Assembly: GCA_022925895.1 (NCBI GenBank)
Contig: JAKSYS010000295.1
Location: 1-64,000 of the forward strand
Reading direction: 5' to 3'
DNA: 64,000 bases
Source: Fragilaria crotonensis
Taxonomy: Eukaryota; Bacillariophyta; Fragilariophyceae; Fragilariales; Fragilariaceae
Shown in pieces: positions 24,793 to 37,122 of the stretch (the stretch's first letter is position 1; each line of letters begins with the position of its first letter). A model generated the notes under the pieces. It was not told the origin of the DNA and made no database searches. It was given only the letters and a program-made list of their open reading frames with translations. Made by a program: the position numbers and the translations under genes.

Positions 24793-24990
24793 GTACGACC
24801 AAAGCAGCCTGAGTAATTCTAGCAAGGTATACTAGATTATGCTATGAAAGAATTAGATCTCCTCGTCGTCGATTGCGTTCATTCCAATAGGTGACAATAT
24901 GGAGGAACTATTTCATATTCATAGCGAAAGGTTTTCGCAACGAAACATCCAGCGCCCACCATGCATGCCATCCATGTCCGAGACTCCACT
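24793..24990. other. spacer between convergent MinE and CxxC-module genes
   Basis: Holds the 3' ends of both genes. 'gtaagtacg' at about 24790 and an AG at about 24893 could define a 3' intron of the MinE transcript. Nothing else is visible. Confidence 0.4.
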
Positions 24991-27915
24991 CTATACCGCC
25001 TTGATCTTCTTCGAAGATTCGTCCGACAGAGATCCGTCGCTGGGATGGGTCGTCTTTCTCTTGCGACTTTCCAACGGAGTTACCGCCGTTTGCAAGAAGA
25101 CAGAGTCGCCGCTGTTCCGTTCCGTGTGCTCAGATGCAATCTTGGATCCTTGCGTTGATACAGTGTCATTAAACGAAAAAGCGGAAGCAGCGCTCGAGCC
25201 CAATGGCACAGACTCTCCTCCGGAACGAATCCCATCAGGCGTGTCGTGCATACCCAGGGCCTTGGCTGCCAAAACATAAAACTTCCGGAGAACCGAGCTG
25301 AGCGAGGCCGAGCCCTTGAAACCGGCCAGCTTCGCCTTGGTAGCTTCAGGACTATGGGGACAAGTTTCCAAATGTAGGCGTTGAAACTCGCGAACTGACT
25401 CGTAAATTCCATTAATCGAGTAGGAAATGCCACTGCTGTTCCCTGGCAGCGTCCTCTCCTTTGCCATCGCACAATGCAAGCAACGGATTCCAACCTGTCC
25501 AATGTGGATGGGGTACTTACGATCCTCTCGCGCTATCTCCACGTCAGCAGGTGTGGCACAAAACTTCCAGATTCCGCCGAATGAAGCAGTCCATGTCGGA
25601 CAACCACTCCTTGTCTTCGGAAATGGCTAGAAGAACACGAGAAGATGGCGACGCCGGTGATGCTAGGTTCGAAGAATCAGCGAGTGCTTTAGCGGCATCC
25701 ATGGTGGATCGCTCAATCACAAGCGTGCCTTCGTCTGGGTCGCATGGTTCAGTCTGTCCACTGTCATCCGTCTGGTGTTGCCCCTTCCGGGACTCTTCGA
25801 TTTTGGAGCAGCATTCTCGTCGTTGGCGCTTCTGCCGCCTTCGTCAGTGCTCAGGGATTCACTGAGAAGTTCCGCGTCTCGTCGTGGAGGCGCCTCCACA
25901 TCCTTCGAAAGAACACTTTTTGCGAACCTCGAGGTAAGCGTGCCATTTGCTCAGGGTGTCTGCGTTTAAGCTCCATGAGTGCGTTTTTAATTGGAACCGG
26001 ACACCGTCTACATTTCAGGACGTGGCCGGGAATCTCGGCGAAACTATTGGCCAGACGATCGACATTGCTCCAGAAGAACTTCCGAGAATTAGGAGCTTCG
26101 GAACAGTGCACACACTGCAGTCCTCCGTAGCCCACCTTGATATTCTCACGTTTCCCCCCTCTCGTCTTGCGATCAGCTTCTGAGAATCGACAAAGTCGGA
26201 GCTGCCTCATCAAGTGATAGAAGTAGTCTGTCAATAGTAGCTTGTCCTCGTCAAGTACAAGCGATCCTCTCGATTCGCGTTCAGTGGGGGTGGATCCGAA
26301 ACGCTGTTTGTCTGAAGCTACCAGCGCATCCACGGCCTTGATTATTTCGAGATCGTGGGCCTCTGATAGCATGCCTGCAGCTGGAGGGCGAGGTGGGGGC
26401 CGAGTCGCACGATGCGGCATTGGCTCCCTTTCCATGAGTGGATGAGGGGGGTACATCGTATTTGATTGATCAGCCGACGGCGGTGGTGGTGGCATGTAAG
26501 GAGGATATGCACCTTCGGGATGGGGGAAAGGAGGCGCATGCCCAGATGCACTCCACCCAGGAGGTGGAGGACCCGGTGGATACTGAGGACCAGGAGGATA
26601 GCCGTAAGGAGGCAGCGGCGGTGGCCCATCATAGTAGCCAGGGGGTGGTGGCTGATTGTAGGACCTACAGATGCTCAGATGCTGATCGATGAACTGGCCG
26701 TGCGGAGGTGAGTGACTGGGAGATGACCAAGAGGCACCTGGCTCACGGTATTGTGGATGTACGTGGATGCAATACCGGCAGGCCCAGGATCCATTCATCT
26801 CTTGAAAGTAGGGAAAGTCAGGTGGTGGCATCTCATACGGAGAATGAGGTACGGGCGGATAGCTGTGCGGCGAATCCTGGTGCTGGGCTTGAGGAGTGGG
26901 CGGTTGTTGGGGATCTGGTTGTTGTGCCATTCCTGGAGTGCGAGAATCCTGCGGCGCATCTTGGGCATAATAGCCCCGAAGGGCACTACCATGGGGCTGA
27001 AAGGCAGCGTAGCCTCCTTCTCTCTCCCCTATGGGCGGGTAATTCCGATCGGCGCTCTGCGGCATGAAACTTGCCGGCGGATAGTCGCCTCCGTGGTGTT
27101 TGTTACGCCTCGCAAGAGGCGTGGCAGCAATATCAGCCATCATTTGGCCAACTCTTGGTGGAGGAGCTTGGAACGGAATAGACGCATGTGGAGGACCTCG
27201 AGGTGGCAGCGGTTGGGCATCCATCGGTCGATAGCCACTTTCTCCAACAACAACCCCAGTTTTTGGAGGATACTTGTCAACGAGGCCGATGTTGTCGGCA
27301 AAGTATCTGCAGTGGTCAAGCAATGCCATTTGGCAGCGTTCTTCCTCGCTGGGCTGTCTTCGCTGTTCATGATCTCTTTGCCTCCTGACGGCAGTCGACT
27401 CGCAAACTTCTCTGACCCGAGCGGGTGCGGAGGAGCATTCTGAGAGATGGCGGTCTGACAGCATTTGGATACAAGTGGCCAGGTTTTCCGTGACTTGCGG
27501 ATATAATGTACTGTATGCAGTCCCCGGCAAACAGTGGATGCATCGTATGCCCAACTGGCCCAACGTAATAGATTCCCAGCAGATGCAACGGCGTCTGCAA
27601 CATTTTGATGATCTGCTTCAAACACCTCCAAACTCTGACATGCGGTAAGGTCGGTGATATCCATGCCTTCTCCTTCGCCAGGCTCTAACAATCGGTATCT
27701 TCTCATCTTGAGGGACTCGGCTGCTGAGGCGCGTAGGGAGGCATGATTCCGTAAGGAGGCGACGGTTGTGTCAATACAGCGTTTGGCCGTTGGCGTTTGC
27801 GACAGTCCAGTTCGTGTGCTTTGACTTGTTCAAAGGTTTGAAAGTCTTGCGCACCGCAACAGTCGCAGGACCAGAGTACTGATACAGACCCTGAGTCTCT
27901 AGCCTGCGTGGGCAT
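24991..27915 (-). CDS. multi-module CxxC/HxxxC protein, proline-rich, unknown function
   Basis: Starts at ATG 27915 (MPTQARDSGSVSV) with a C2HC finger-like CDCCGAQDFQTFEQVKAHEL...C. At least three related modules follow, each with a conserved lead (LEVF.A...DV), the signature G-Q-(L/V)-G-I-R-C-x-H-C, a YP/YS segment and a downstream H-x3-C: GQLGIRCIHC (about 27555), a divergent VGYGGLQCVHC (about 26120) and GQVGIRCLHC (about 25495). A fourth, looser CRYCIHVHP...HLSIC lies near 26770. Between them is a Pro/Gly/Tyr-rich tract (about 26350-27000). The C-terminus is basic (SRKRKTTHP, SSKKIKAV), suggesting a nuclear protein. Frame changes, all compatible with one-base losses, occur near 27713, 27577, 25880, 25725 and 25557. 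I know similar modules from diatom proteins but not their function; zinc binding is inferred. Confidence 0.7.
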
Positions 27916-29240
27916 GTCACTTCCCAGCAATAAGTTTCAAGAGTTGGCGATTTCACGAATAATCCCTTCTCATCCGCACTCGACAAAACCAAACTTGCAA
28001 CCAGGCGCTCGCAATGCCTGTTTGTGATGCAGTAATAGCCGTATGCAGATGTGCAGGTAACAGCTTGTGCAATAGTTAAGCTCAACAATTACTGTGCGGA
28101 AATAACCGTCAAGATCACCTGGGATCGGCAGCGACAGGGAATGCGTAGAAGTGATTCTCGTTGAATACGAATGATAGCCGTACTCAGTAATCAGTTGCGG
28201 CACTCGGAATTCGGCAAACAACGCTATCAACTCAGCTTTCGGCAATCAGCAATCGGCAATCAGGAAGCTCAGAGATGCTTGCTGGCGATGATCGAACGCT
28301 GCGTGTGGCTCTGGAGAAGCTATGTGCAATGTCGCTATACTCAGTACTTCGACTATGTCACAATGGAGGCCTTCGTATGTATTCACACGATGTGGACGAT
28401 CCACCCTTTGTGGAGGGTCAGTCGACGGCGGAGTTGGCACGCGACAATAATTTTGGGGTTACTACTTACAGTTCAACACTTTCATCTCAGTACAACCGCT
28501 ACGTAACGCAGGGCCGGCCATCAAAAGGCGACTGCGACAGTAATGGGATTGGGGGTGTCAATTCAACGCATGATTCTCATAGTATACGGAATTTAAATCC
28601 TTTCAGAGAATATATCATATACGTCCTATTGAATGATTTAATCGTGCAATATGTGCTTTCATACTCATCATATATAGATCTGAAACAATTTATGCAGTTT
28701 TATTCGGGAACCTTCGGGATTTAAGCTCTGCCACTCCTTTGTCGCCCCTCCTAGGCAACAGTCCCGTCATCACACAAACGATTTCACATATCATCTGAAC
28801 ACATGTTTCTAGGGTCGCTATGTATGAATATGGTGAAAACGTTCTCTCATACTCCAGTACAATTGTACTGCAGTACAACGCAGTACTATTAGTGTAACAA
28901 CTGGTACTCTACTCTAGAGGGCCAGTCTACGAGATGCCATGTATGACAATCCGATTAGAATGCCCCATGACCCATGACGCTATATGATGAATGATTACTG
29001 ATGACCGCGAGAATCCGGGGAGATGCGGGAAAGTACTCTTTGGAGGTAAACTACTAGACAGTAGACCGCAGTCTACTACGGTACACTATATTGTTAACGT
29101 ACCTTAACCACCCTTACAAATACATTGTACGAATGCGATGTAACTTGTGTCTAACGGTAGACCTTCATTCGACTTGCGAACGTGAATCAACCTTCAATAT
29201 CATACGCCGTGGTGGTACTTGTACTTGAACCTGTTACAAG
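27916..29240. other. intergenic, short repeats only
   Basis: No supported gene. A cluster of 'cggcaatcag' repeats lies at about 28236-28262 and GTAC palindromes at about 28853-28910. Part of the first 200 bases probably forms the promoter of the minus-strand CxxC-module gene. Confidence 0.5.
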
Positions 29241-29242
29241 TA

Positions 29243-29965
29243 CCAGTTAAAAATGGCTTTGAGCCCTTAAAAAAAATTGAGCCACTAAATGGTGTAATTT
29301 TCACGACGTCTACAAAAAAGGTACTCAATATCATTTAAACTACTTCTTCACATACGGCAATGATGTTCCTTGCCATGTGGAGCTACGTTCCCTTGCAGTG
29401 CAAAACAGGCATTTTGGAAGCCGGGGTTTTGCTAACCGCACTGGACGATGGCACCGGAGATTTTGCACATCTCAAATTTTCCACCATTGAGCCGGGCCAC
29501 CAATTCAATGTAGACATACCACACAGTATTTTTAATGCTTAGAATATAGACAACAGCTTAACTGTAGTTTTCGCGCCATGTACTTTATGTGATGAATTAC
29601 ATCATGTTTTGGCGTGATACCTATGTGCGACGTAGAATCAATAGCAGTACAAAGAAATTGGTGAAGACGACAATGAAATTATGTTGAATGGAGTAAAAAA
29701 CTCAACGGACAGATATTGAAAATATTCAGGTATCGATATAAACTAGTAAATTGCTTAGAGCCATTAAACCGAGAACGACGCTTGTAAAAGCATCAATATC
29801 TTCATGAATTCTTTGTCCAGTATAGAAATGATTCAACCATGTGGTAGCATAAAGCATGATCGACATGTGTGGCACTTGAAGTTAATTGCATTGCATCGGA
29901 TTGTCATTGAGAACTTTTTAGTCCAACATGGTGTTTTTTAATGACTCAAAGCCATTTTTAACTGG
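29243..29965. mobile_element. MITE-like element with TA flanks (Tc1/mariner-like ends)
   Basis: A 723-bp segment is bounded by inverted repeats beginning CCAGTTAAAAATGGCTTTGAG at both ends (21 bases identical, then 3 mismatches, then about 8 more matching bases). A TA dinucleotide directly flanks each end (29241-29242 and 29966-29967), the target duplication of Tc1/mariner-type elements. The interior encodes no recognisable transposase; the longest plus-strand frame (about 29360-29542) is 60 codons and unassigned. I infer a non-autonomous element; the superfamily rests only on the TA flanks. Confidence 0.65.
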
Positions 29966-30595
29966 TACTCCGTGTGGACGAAGCGGATATAGGATATATC
30001 CGTACACGAGTATTCTATGTTCTATGTGGTATGTGGTATGTGGTAAAAGTACCAGGTACCAGTACTCCTTACCTGTGCCGACAACGTACATATGTTGATC
30101 TGTGCTCTGTTAATTGGTGAATGCATAGTACGTTGGATGTATGAAATATGAACAACTGCATAGAGAGTATTGAATTGTGCAGTACCGTACTGTACCATTG
30201 CAGTGGAATACACGAGTGTTGGTAATCGGCACGCGGGATGCTGCAAGCTGTTTGATGGGATTGGAGCAGCCATTTTCATGCCACGGTTATTTTCATACAG
30301 TGCTCGAACTCCACCATAATACTAGTAGACACTACTACCGCTATGTAGCTCCAGCAGAGAATATAGAGAGGTCTCTACTAATTGAGTTTTGTGGATTACT
30401 GGTGCCGGTGTATTTGGTGGCATATTTTAATACTCGAGTACATGGGGAAGGCCTTTATGATGCTTCGTCTTTAGCCAGTGGTGTGCTAGTAGTAGTACAC
30501 TACTACCAGGCACCATACCATACCATACAAAACCACTTGTCTTAATAGTAGAACGTGATCTATGTGTTCACCAGGGCTCCTTCCTCGAATCACGA

Positions 30596-30828
30596 GTGAC
30601 GGACGAAACGGATCAGATATCGGGTCAGATATCTGTCAGATGTTGTACCAGGCGGCTCTCGTAGAAAACATCACCTCGTCCACCAGATCTGATCAGATGT
30701 CGGTCAGATGATCTGTTCAGATCTGCATATATTTACGACCTCGCATGATATTTTTGTACCACGAGCGTCGTAGAAAAAACAGATATCTGTCCACGATCTG
30801 GCAGATATCTGATCTGTTTCGTCCGTCA
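30596..30828. repeat. inverted-repeat element rich in CAGATCTG/CAGATATCTG words
   Basis: The left end reads TGACGGACGAAACGGATCAG and the right end, on the opposite strand, TGACGGACGAAACAGATCAG. The interior is crowded with the palindromic words cagatctg, cagatatctg and tgatca. Size is 233 bp. No coding capacity is seen. It may be a small fold-back element; no target duplication could be confirmed. Confidence 0.55.
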
Positions 30829-30842
30829 AGCATAACATTGTT

Positions 30843-31172
30843 TTGCCAAACTTTGAGAGCCCATAACTTTGCCAATAATGGCACCAAAGTAGATATTGAA
30901 ACAGATTCGGAAAGCGCGAGATGTGAACTTTCCGAATCTGTCCTTCATTTTATAATGACCTTCTTCGTTCAATTGTTATATCCCGACAAATGTTGTCGAT
31001 TTTGTTGTTTTCGGGAAAAAGTGCTTTCTGATGAGCCTCTAACTCTTCAACGAAGTGAGATACAAGATAAAGTAGTGCAGATTTGGAAAGCTGCTTCATA
31101 GGGCTTTTGATATCTGTTTCAATATCTATGTTGCTGCCATTATTGGCGAAGTTATGGGCTCACAAAGTTTGC
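30843..31172. repeat. inverted repeat, about 60-bp arms
   Basis: The left arm (30843-30906, 'gagcccataactttgccaat') is matched on the opposite strand by the right arm (31112-31172) with few mismatches. Just inside the left arm a perfect 13-bp hairpin, cagattcggaaag...ctttccgaatctg, spans about 30902-30940. The structure adjoins the CAGATCTG-rich repeat to its left, and similar words recur to about 31345, so both may be parts of one larger decayed fold-back element. Confidence 0.55.
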
Positions 31173-33972
31173 CTGAAGGCAAATAACAATGGAATGCGCA
31201 CCGTCTTGCCACCGGGACTGACAGATCTGAAAAACAGATCTGTGTCAGATGTTCTCGAGACATCCGTTTTCTTCTACGGCACTCGTGGTACAAACACTCC
31301 TCGGGACCTCGAACAGATGTCGCATCTGAACGGATACGTGCCACGTTGTACCTCATCAGATCTGTCGGCAAGACGGTTGCGGCTCGTGACTAGCATCATG
31401 TTTTCTACATGCAAAGTCCATTGCGACTACGACATACGAATAAACTGTATATACATAGATAGAGATACGAAGATTGTTCACGCGAGTACTTGTCATCCAC
31501 CTACTACAAGTACCGGTTGGACCATTCCAACCAGACTTGACTGCACGATACGCGATGTCGATTGCATACACTGGGTAATAGTGCCCATATCACGCATACC
31601 TGCAAACTACTGTAGAATCAAAACATACTGGTGTACTGGAGTATCATACAATACAGATCCTCGGACTGAAGTCTGTGCCCTTTCATGATAGCAAGGAAAA
31701 GCTCGCCTGGAGTAGTACAAGTACTCCAGTACGTCCTCGACAGTAAAATCATCCGTACTGGTACTGGTACTACGGACTCACAAAGAGATATGGTATTCAG
31801 TATACAGTATGAATATTGTGCCAGTAGCATGCGTTCGCGTATTGAGATTGAGTGCACATAGCGCAGTGCACACAAGGAAGACGAGAGTGAAATCAATACG
31901 CTCCGAGTATCGTACTTGTACTCTGCATGTGTATGCACACAACCCTATTATTGGTATGATAAAAGTACACGAATTGCAGTACGAGTACCTACGACGGCAC
32001 AGATTACGATCATCGAGTCTGTTTTATTTCGCAGCGTCCGCAGCTAAAACCTAAACCTATTTTACATACAGTACGTAATCTTTTTTGGTAGCACGTGATC
32101 GTTGATACTCTTAGTATTTGTACTGTAGTTGATGATAGTAGTCCGAGTAATGGGAGTGCTACAGTTCTACTCTAGTAGAGAGTAGTAGTACAAGGACCAG
32201 GTACAACGAAGCAGAATCTTGCACTCTCCGGGAAAAATTTGGACTTTCCCGCATCTCCCGGAAGATATGCATACAGAAATTTACCGATACGCTGTACGCT
32301 GGACTCCTACTGTTGTTTGGACCGGTATGGTACTCCGGTACTAATAGAACCTCTGGGTAGTGGCGTACTGTAGTACACCATTGTAATGGAGTATTGTACT
32401 GGAGTTCGCCAGTAAATAGTACGAGTACCTGTTTATCACGTGCACTGTGTATTGCGTGTATGCATTTGCATATACTACAAGTACTTGCAGGTCCTATGCG
32501 TACATAACGAGCAAAAACAGACGAAGATTCGTCTTGGAGTGTATGCATACAGGGGGACCGGGGGTTGTCAGTCACTGCGCACATACGTCTCCTGACTGAT
32601 GTGGCCCTTCACCCCGTGACAGAAACCACATGAAAGATTTGGGTTTGAACTTTGAATGCCCTTTTGATTCATCATCGATCATCGATCATCGATAATCATC
32701 GTCACTCGCCGAGCAATAGTCGTGCCAAATCAGCAAAATCTGAATCACGGGGAAGTTGCTCTTAATTGATGCTCAAGTCGTGATTCCACATATCTATGCA
32801 TCATTTCCTCATCAAAGTCTACTATCGGTATTATGGGTACCTGGTACCAGTACTCTGAATGACATATATGATATATGACATATGGCATACCCTACTACCG
32901 GTAGCTACTCTAGTGAGACAGTGAGACCATTCCTCATCGACTTATCGACCTCTGTGATTTTACAGAAACGAAAACGAAAACGAAATTGATTCTCATTTCC
33001 GTTTGTATGGAAAGCCGCCAAGAATCTTTATGAGAATAGTGCAAACATATACGACAATTGAACAATACCACCAGGTAATACCGTAGCTAGTAGTATAGTG
33101 TCTAGTCTACAGTAGTAAACAAAACGACTACTAGAGACTACACTCCGGACTCCGGAGTCCTGAGTACGAACCAAGACGTTGTTGTAAGGGGTGCATGCTA
33201 TTGTTCTGTATGTTTAATTGGTGTTTAATACAAGCTGTTTAATACAGCTGTATTAAACAGCCCTCGCCCAATTTGTATTTTATAATTGTACTAGTGGGTA
33301 CCTCACATTTGATCGGAGTGTCTACTACAGGAAACTGGACGTACAGTACCCCCAACCGGGTCGTACTGGTCGTTTATGTACTGTAGACCTGTAGTACATG
33401 TAATCCACGTAACAGTGCAACAGTACCCCAGAGTGGTCATACTCCGTAACAGACGGACGGACGGACACACGCACGCACACAATTAATTTATAATATAGTA
33501 GTATAATTGAAAATCACGTTAGGGATAAGGTTAAACTACAGTGTATACAGTATACAGTGTAGTCGCAAAATGCCGCACTACTCCCAGTTTAGTAGTCTCG
33601 ATCTCTTATTTAATGGTACTAGTATTGTACCAGTAAGCTGCATTCATCTCGTTGTTCATCATTCTCACGAGTACACGTACTTGCTGTCAGACTCTGCTCG
33701 GACTCCGGCGGAGTCTGCTTAAATGCAAGTAGTCCTCCGAGTACTCAGTACACAGAGACTGTCCATTCGCTGTTGAGAAATGATGGTCGTTAGAGCATCA
33801 TGGACGGTCGATAGCGGTACAATGTACTCTAGGGAAGAAATTGAACGTTAACAGAAGGAAGTAATCGAACGAATCTTCGCACAGTAATACGGTCGTGCCG
33901 TACTGTCCACCACCGTAGCATGGCCACATTTAATCACTGTCCAATGCTGTTTGTCGGTGCATGAACCACTGT

Positions 33973-34101
33973 AATCTGTGCTACTGTATGGTGCTATTGT
34001 TGATAGCATATACCTACTGTACAAAGTACAAAGTACAACTAATCTGTGCTACTGTATGGTGCTATTGTTGATAGTATATACCTACTGTACAAACTACAAC
34101 T
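33973..34101. repeat. tandem duplication, two units of 61-68 bp
   Basis: Units 33973-34040 and 34041-34101 both begin AATCTGTGCTACTGTATGGT and differ by very few substitutions plus a 7-base 'caaagta'-type length difference. No function is apparent. Confidence 0.85.
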
Positions 34102-37100
34102 AACTACCCAGATTCAAATATACTGACAACTACACATTACACATGCAGAAATAGTAGTATTTGCAGGATGCATAAACGTTAACTATGAAATCCAGGGTGC
34201 AGTCCTAAATGATCTAACTGCACGTAGTTCCTACCGGTAGTAGAGTATGAAGTTATTAAGTTTGGAGGCCTGCGTAGGGGTACAAGTACTCTACTAGTAG
34301 CTACTTGTACTAGCTATTTGTTTATGTTTAAAGCTTAATAAAGTGTATAGTAACTTCACCGTGCGCCCTGCCTCGGAGTATTGGTGTAGGGCGTACTCCA
34401 GTAGGGCCCTAACAGCCCTAAGCCCAAGGTTACACACGCACGGTGAGGCATAGAAATCAGTATACAGTACTACTGTCACGAGTGCTTGCAAGCTTCTCCT
34501 ACTGAGTCACCCAGTACCAGTACTGTGTATTAAACAAATATGTATAATACAGTAAAATACAGTATTAAACAAAAATAAAAACACGAATTGTTTTAAACAA
34601 AACAATAGTGCATGCTCATCTTTTATAGGCATTTACGGAGCTGCGTCAATATCCCCCATTTTCTGTTGCGGATCTGGAACAATCACATACACAAGGAAGT
34701 CAGCAGCATTCTCACATTGGACAGGAAACAAGGATGTCAAATCTTTTTCTCAAAGTTCTGTATCTTGTAGGAGGCGAGTGTGGGTGTCTGGCAACAAGTT
34801 TGGCAATGGTAGGGCAATATGGGAGGACATGTGTGTCTATGGAGGAACTTTCAAGCTGACCATTGCCATGGGCAAGGTATCTTGCAAGGGGATTGGAAGG
34901 ACTCATAAGCTATGATGGCTAGTGGTTGAGTCAGGACAACCAAACAAGGATGTGGAATCCAATAGTTTCTGTCAGCAAATGACAAGACTTTGAGCTTGCA
35001 GAATAAAGAATAAAGAAGCTTGAACTACCGGTAGTCAAACACAGAATATAGCGTTTCTGTACATGTAGTTTATTCTTTATTCATTTAGATTCTTGCTTGT
35101 TGTAGATTGTGTAGTGCTCATTTGCAGACGGAAATCTTTCTGATTTCCATTGGAAGAGCGAGATTCCAAGCGTCCGACAAGAATTTTTTAATTTCTGTTG
35201 GAGATCTTTGTCCGGTAAGGAGTGGTCCACCAATGGCATTTATCACATTGACAAATCAGTGGAGAGTATTGCAGGCTCCACTCCAGACTTTGCTTGTTTG
35301 TTCAAGCCAGGTTCAGATAGCTTGTACGCTTTGACGCAATTTCTGTGTTGATTTGGACTAAACAATCACAGTATTCAATGGTTGATTCAGGCATACCAGA
35401 TAGTTCCATACTTCCACTTAGAAGGCCTTTCTTCCCATAGCAGCAGAACCATATATGTAGGCCATCCTGGGAACTAGTCTGACATGGGATAATGCAGAGT
35501 GAGTGGACATGAAGGAATGAGGAGACCTTGCTATTCTTAATTTAATGGCAGAAAATGAATAGCATGCAATTGGATTGATGTAGTACATTTGAAAATAAGG
35601 AGCGGCAATGAATTTGCTTTGTACTATTCTAGTAGCCTTTGCAAGTAGAGACTTTTTGAACCAGCACCAGCACCGCTCAATGTCCTGAAAATCAAAGACC
35701 GGTTGCACGGGTTTGTCTTAACTTTTTTGAATTTTCCTCATGTGTTGTCCCATCATTTCCCTTTAGGCAGATCTGGACTCTTGTGCTTTTTTACCTCTGT
35801 TCTCTTGATCTGCAGCATTTCCTGCATCACCTTCCGTACTGAGGAAAGGTACAACTGACTTGCGAGTAAATTCTCCTGTTTTTGTGCTGCAAAAACTGTT
35901 TCTTCCCAATGGCCTCTGTCACTATGAGTTGACTTTCCATTAGTTCCACCTTCTTTTCCTGTTTTTCTTTCATTTGTCATGTCACCAACGTGGTGGTGCT
36001 TGATTGATTCATAGTACCACCATAGTTGTCTCCTCACTTTCACGGTTGAGAGACACCATCGTTTGGAAGTCAGCATCATACGTCTGCTTCATGTTTGTTT
36101 ATCTTTTTTCCCATTCCATGATGGAAAACGCTCTCATCAAGATGAGGAAGGAATGCCAGAAAATACATGTGTTGTCTCCTCAAGTCATCAATGGTACTAG
36201 TACAACAAGGGATGACACTCAACCTACTGATGGGAGTCACCATGACACTCAGAAGCGTGATTGTCTTGGCCCAGGACAGTGTATCAATCATGTTCAACAT
36301 AGTAACTCAAAAGTTGGTTTACTTTTTCAACATCAATTATCATTTCAGAAGTGAATCCACACCTAATGGGACGATGAAATTGATGGCATCAATCTCAAGT
36401 GAGGTGTCCAGATACATTATTAGGCGCGTGTCATTGGTTCCCTTGTTCAGAAATTGTAATGAGTCTATTAGCTCTTGAATTGATGGAGCTGTGGGCTGTG
36501 CCTATACTCGTTCTCTCGATGCAATTATGTTCTTCAAACCACAGCTTCATAGCGCGGAAATTGTATGTACCATCTTTGGTAACAACTGAGGGTGCTGCAC
36601 CTTTTGTCATATTCGTACCAGTGAGAATTCCCTTTTGACCTTCAGCTTGAATGCAAGCTATTAACATCGACCTTGCTTCACGAGGAGTGGGAGGTTGTGT
36701 TGTTACTAGTTGAAGTGGTTGCAGTCCATGGAGCAAGAGGAGGTGGCATTTTGGTGTCAGCAAAAACGTTGGCATCACCAGCTAGCGTTGTTGTTGGCTG
36801 TACCAGTAGGGATGACAAGAGATTCGTTATCTCTCAAGACTGCGTACACTCAACAACAAGGAGGATTTTTCTCCTCTCACAAAACAATGCCTCTCGTTCT
36901 TGACCTTGTTACACAACGACCAGAGATGCAATATTTGTATATCGATTGTTTTGGTAGTGGAGGTGTCCCAGCGATCATGTTGGACATGAAGGCAGCGTGG
37001 TGCTACTGAAGGTGAGGTAAGAAACTCTATTCTGCATAGTCCGTTTGTGTTTGGTGAAAACTTCGCAGTTTCAGTACTCGATAAGTCTTAGGGTGGTGTT

Positions 37101-37122
37101 AGAGTGCTTCTCGCTTGTCGCG

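Larger units (their letters stand above)
29968..37122. other. long gene-poor region with repeats
   Basis: No gene is supported over about 7 kb. It contains the inverted-repeat clusters at 30.6-31.2 kb, the tandem duplication at 33973-34101, a (ATCATCG) microsatellite at about 32668-32705, and a second copy of the 2.6-3.1 kb repeat at 33288-33480. From about 34.6 to 37.0 kb the composition differs (fewer GTAC words, ordinary codon-like stretches in both strands), and I read it as decayed mobile DNA of unknown type; near 36440-36640 the minus strand reads KGAAPSVVTKDGTYNFRAMK, which I cannot place. Confidence 0.45.

Noticed and set aside
26342-27443. Plus-strand frames opposite the proline-rich tract of the CxxC-module gene.
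   Set aside because: They mirror the Pro/Gly/Tyr-rich coding sequence on the minus strand and have no recognisable product.
30745-31688. Plus-strand frames of 118 and 201 codons in the inverted-repeat cluster.
   Set aside because: They run through fold-back repeat sequence and GTAC-rich DNA and have no protein-like conservation.
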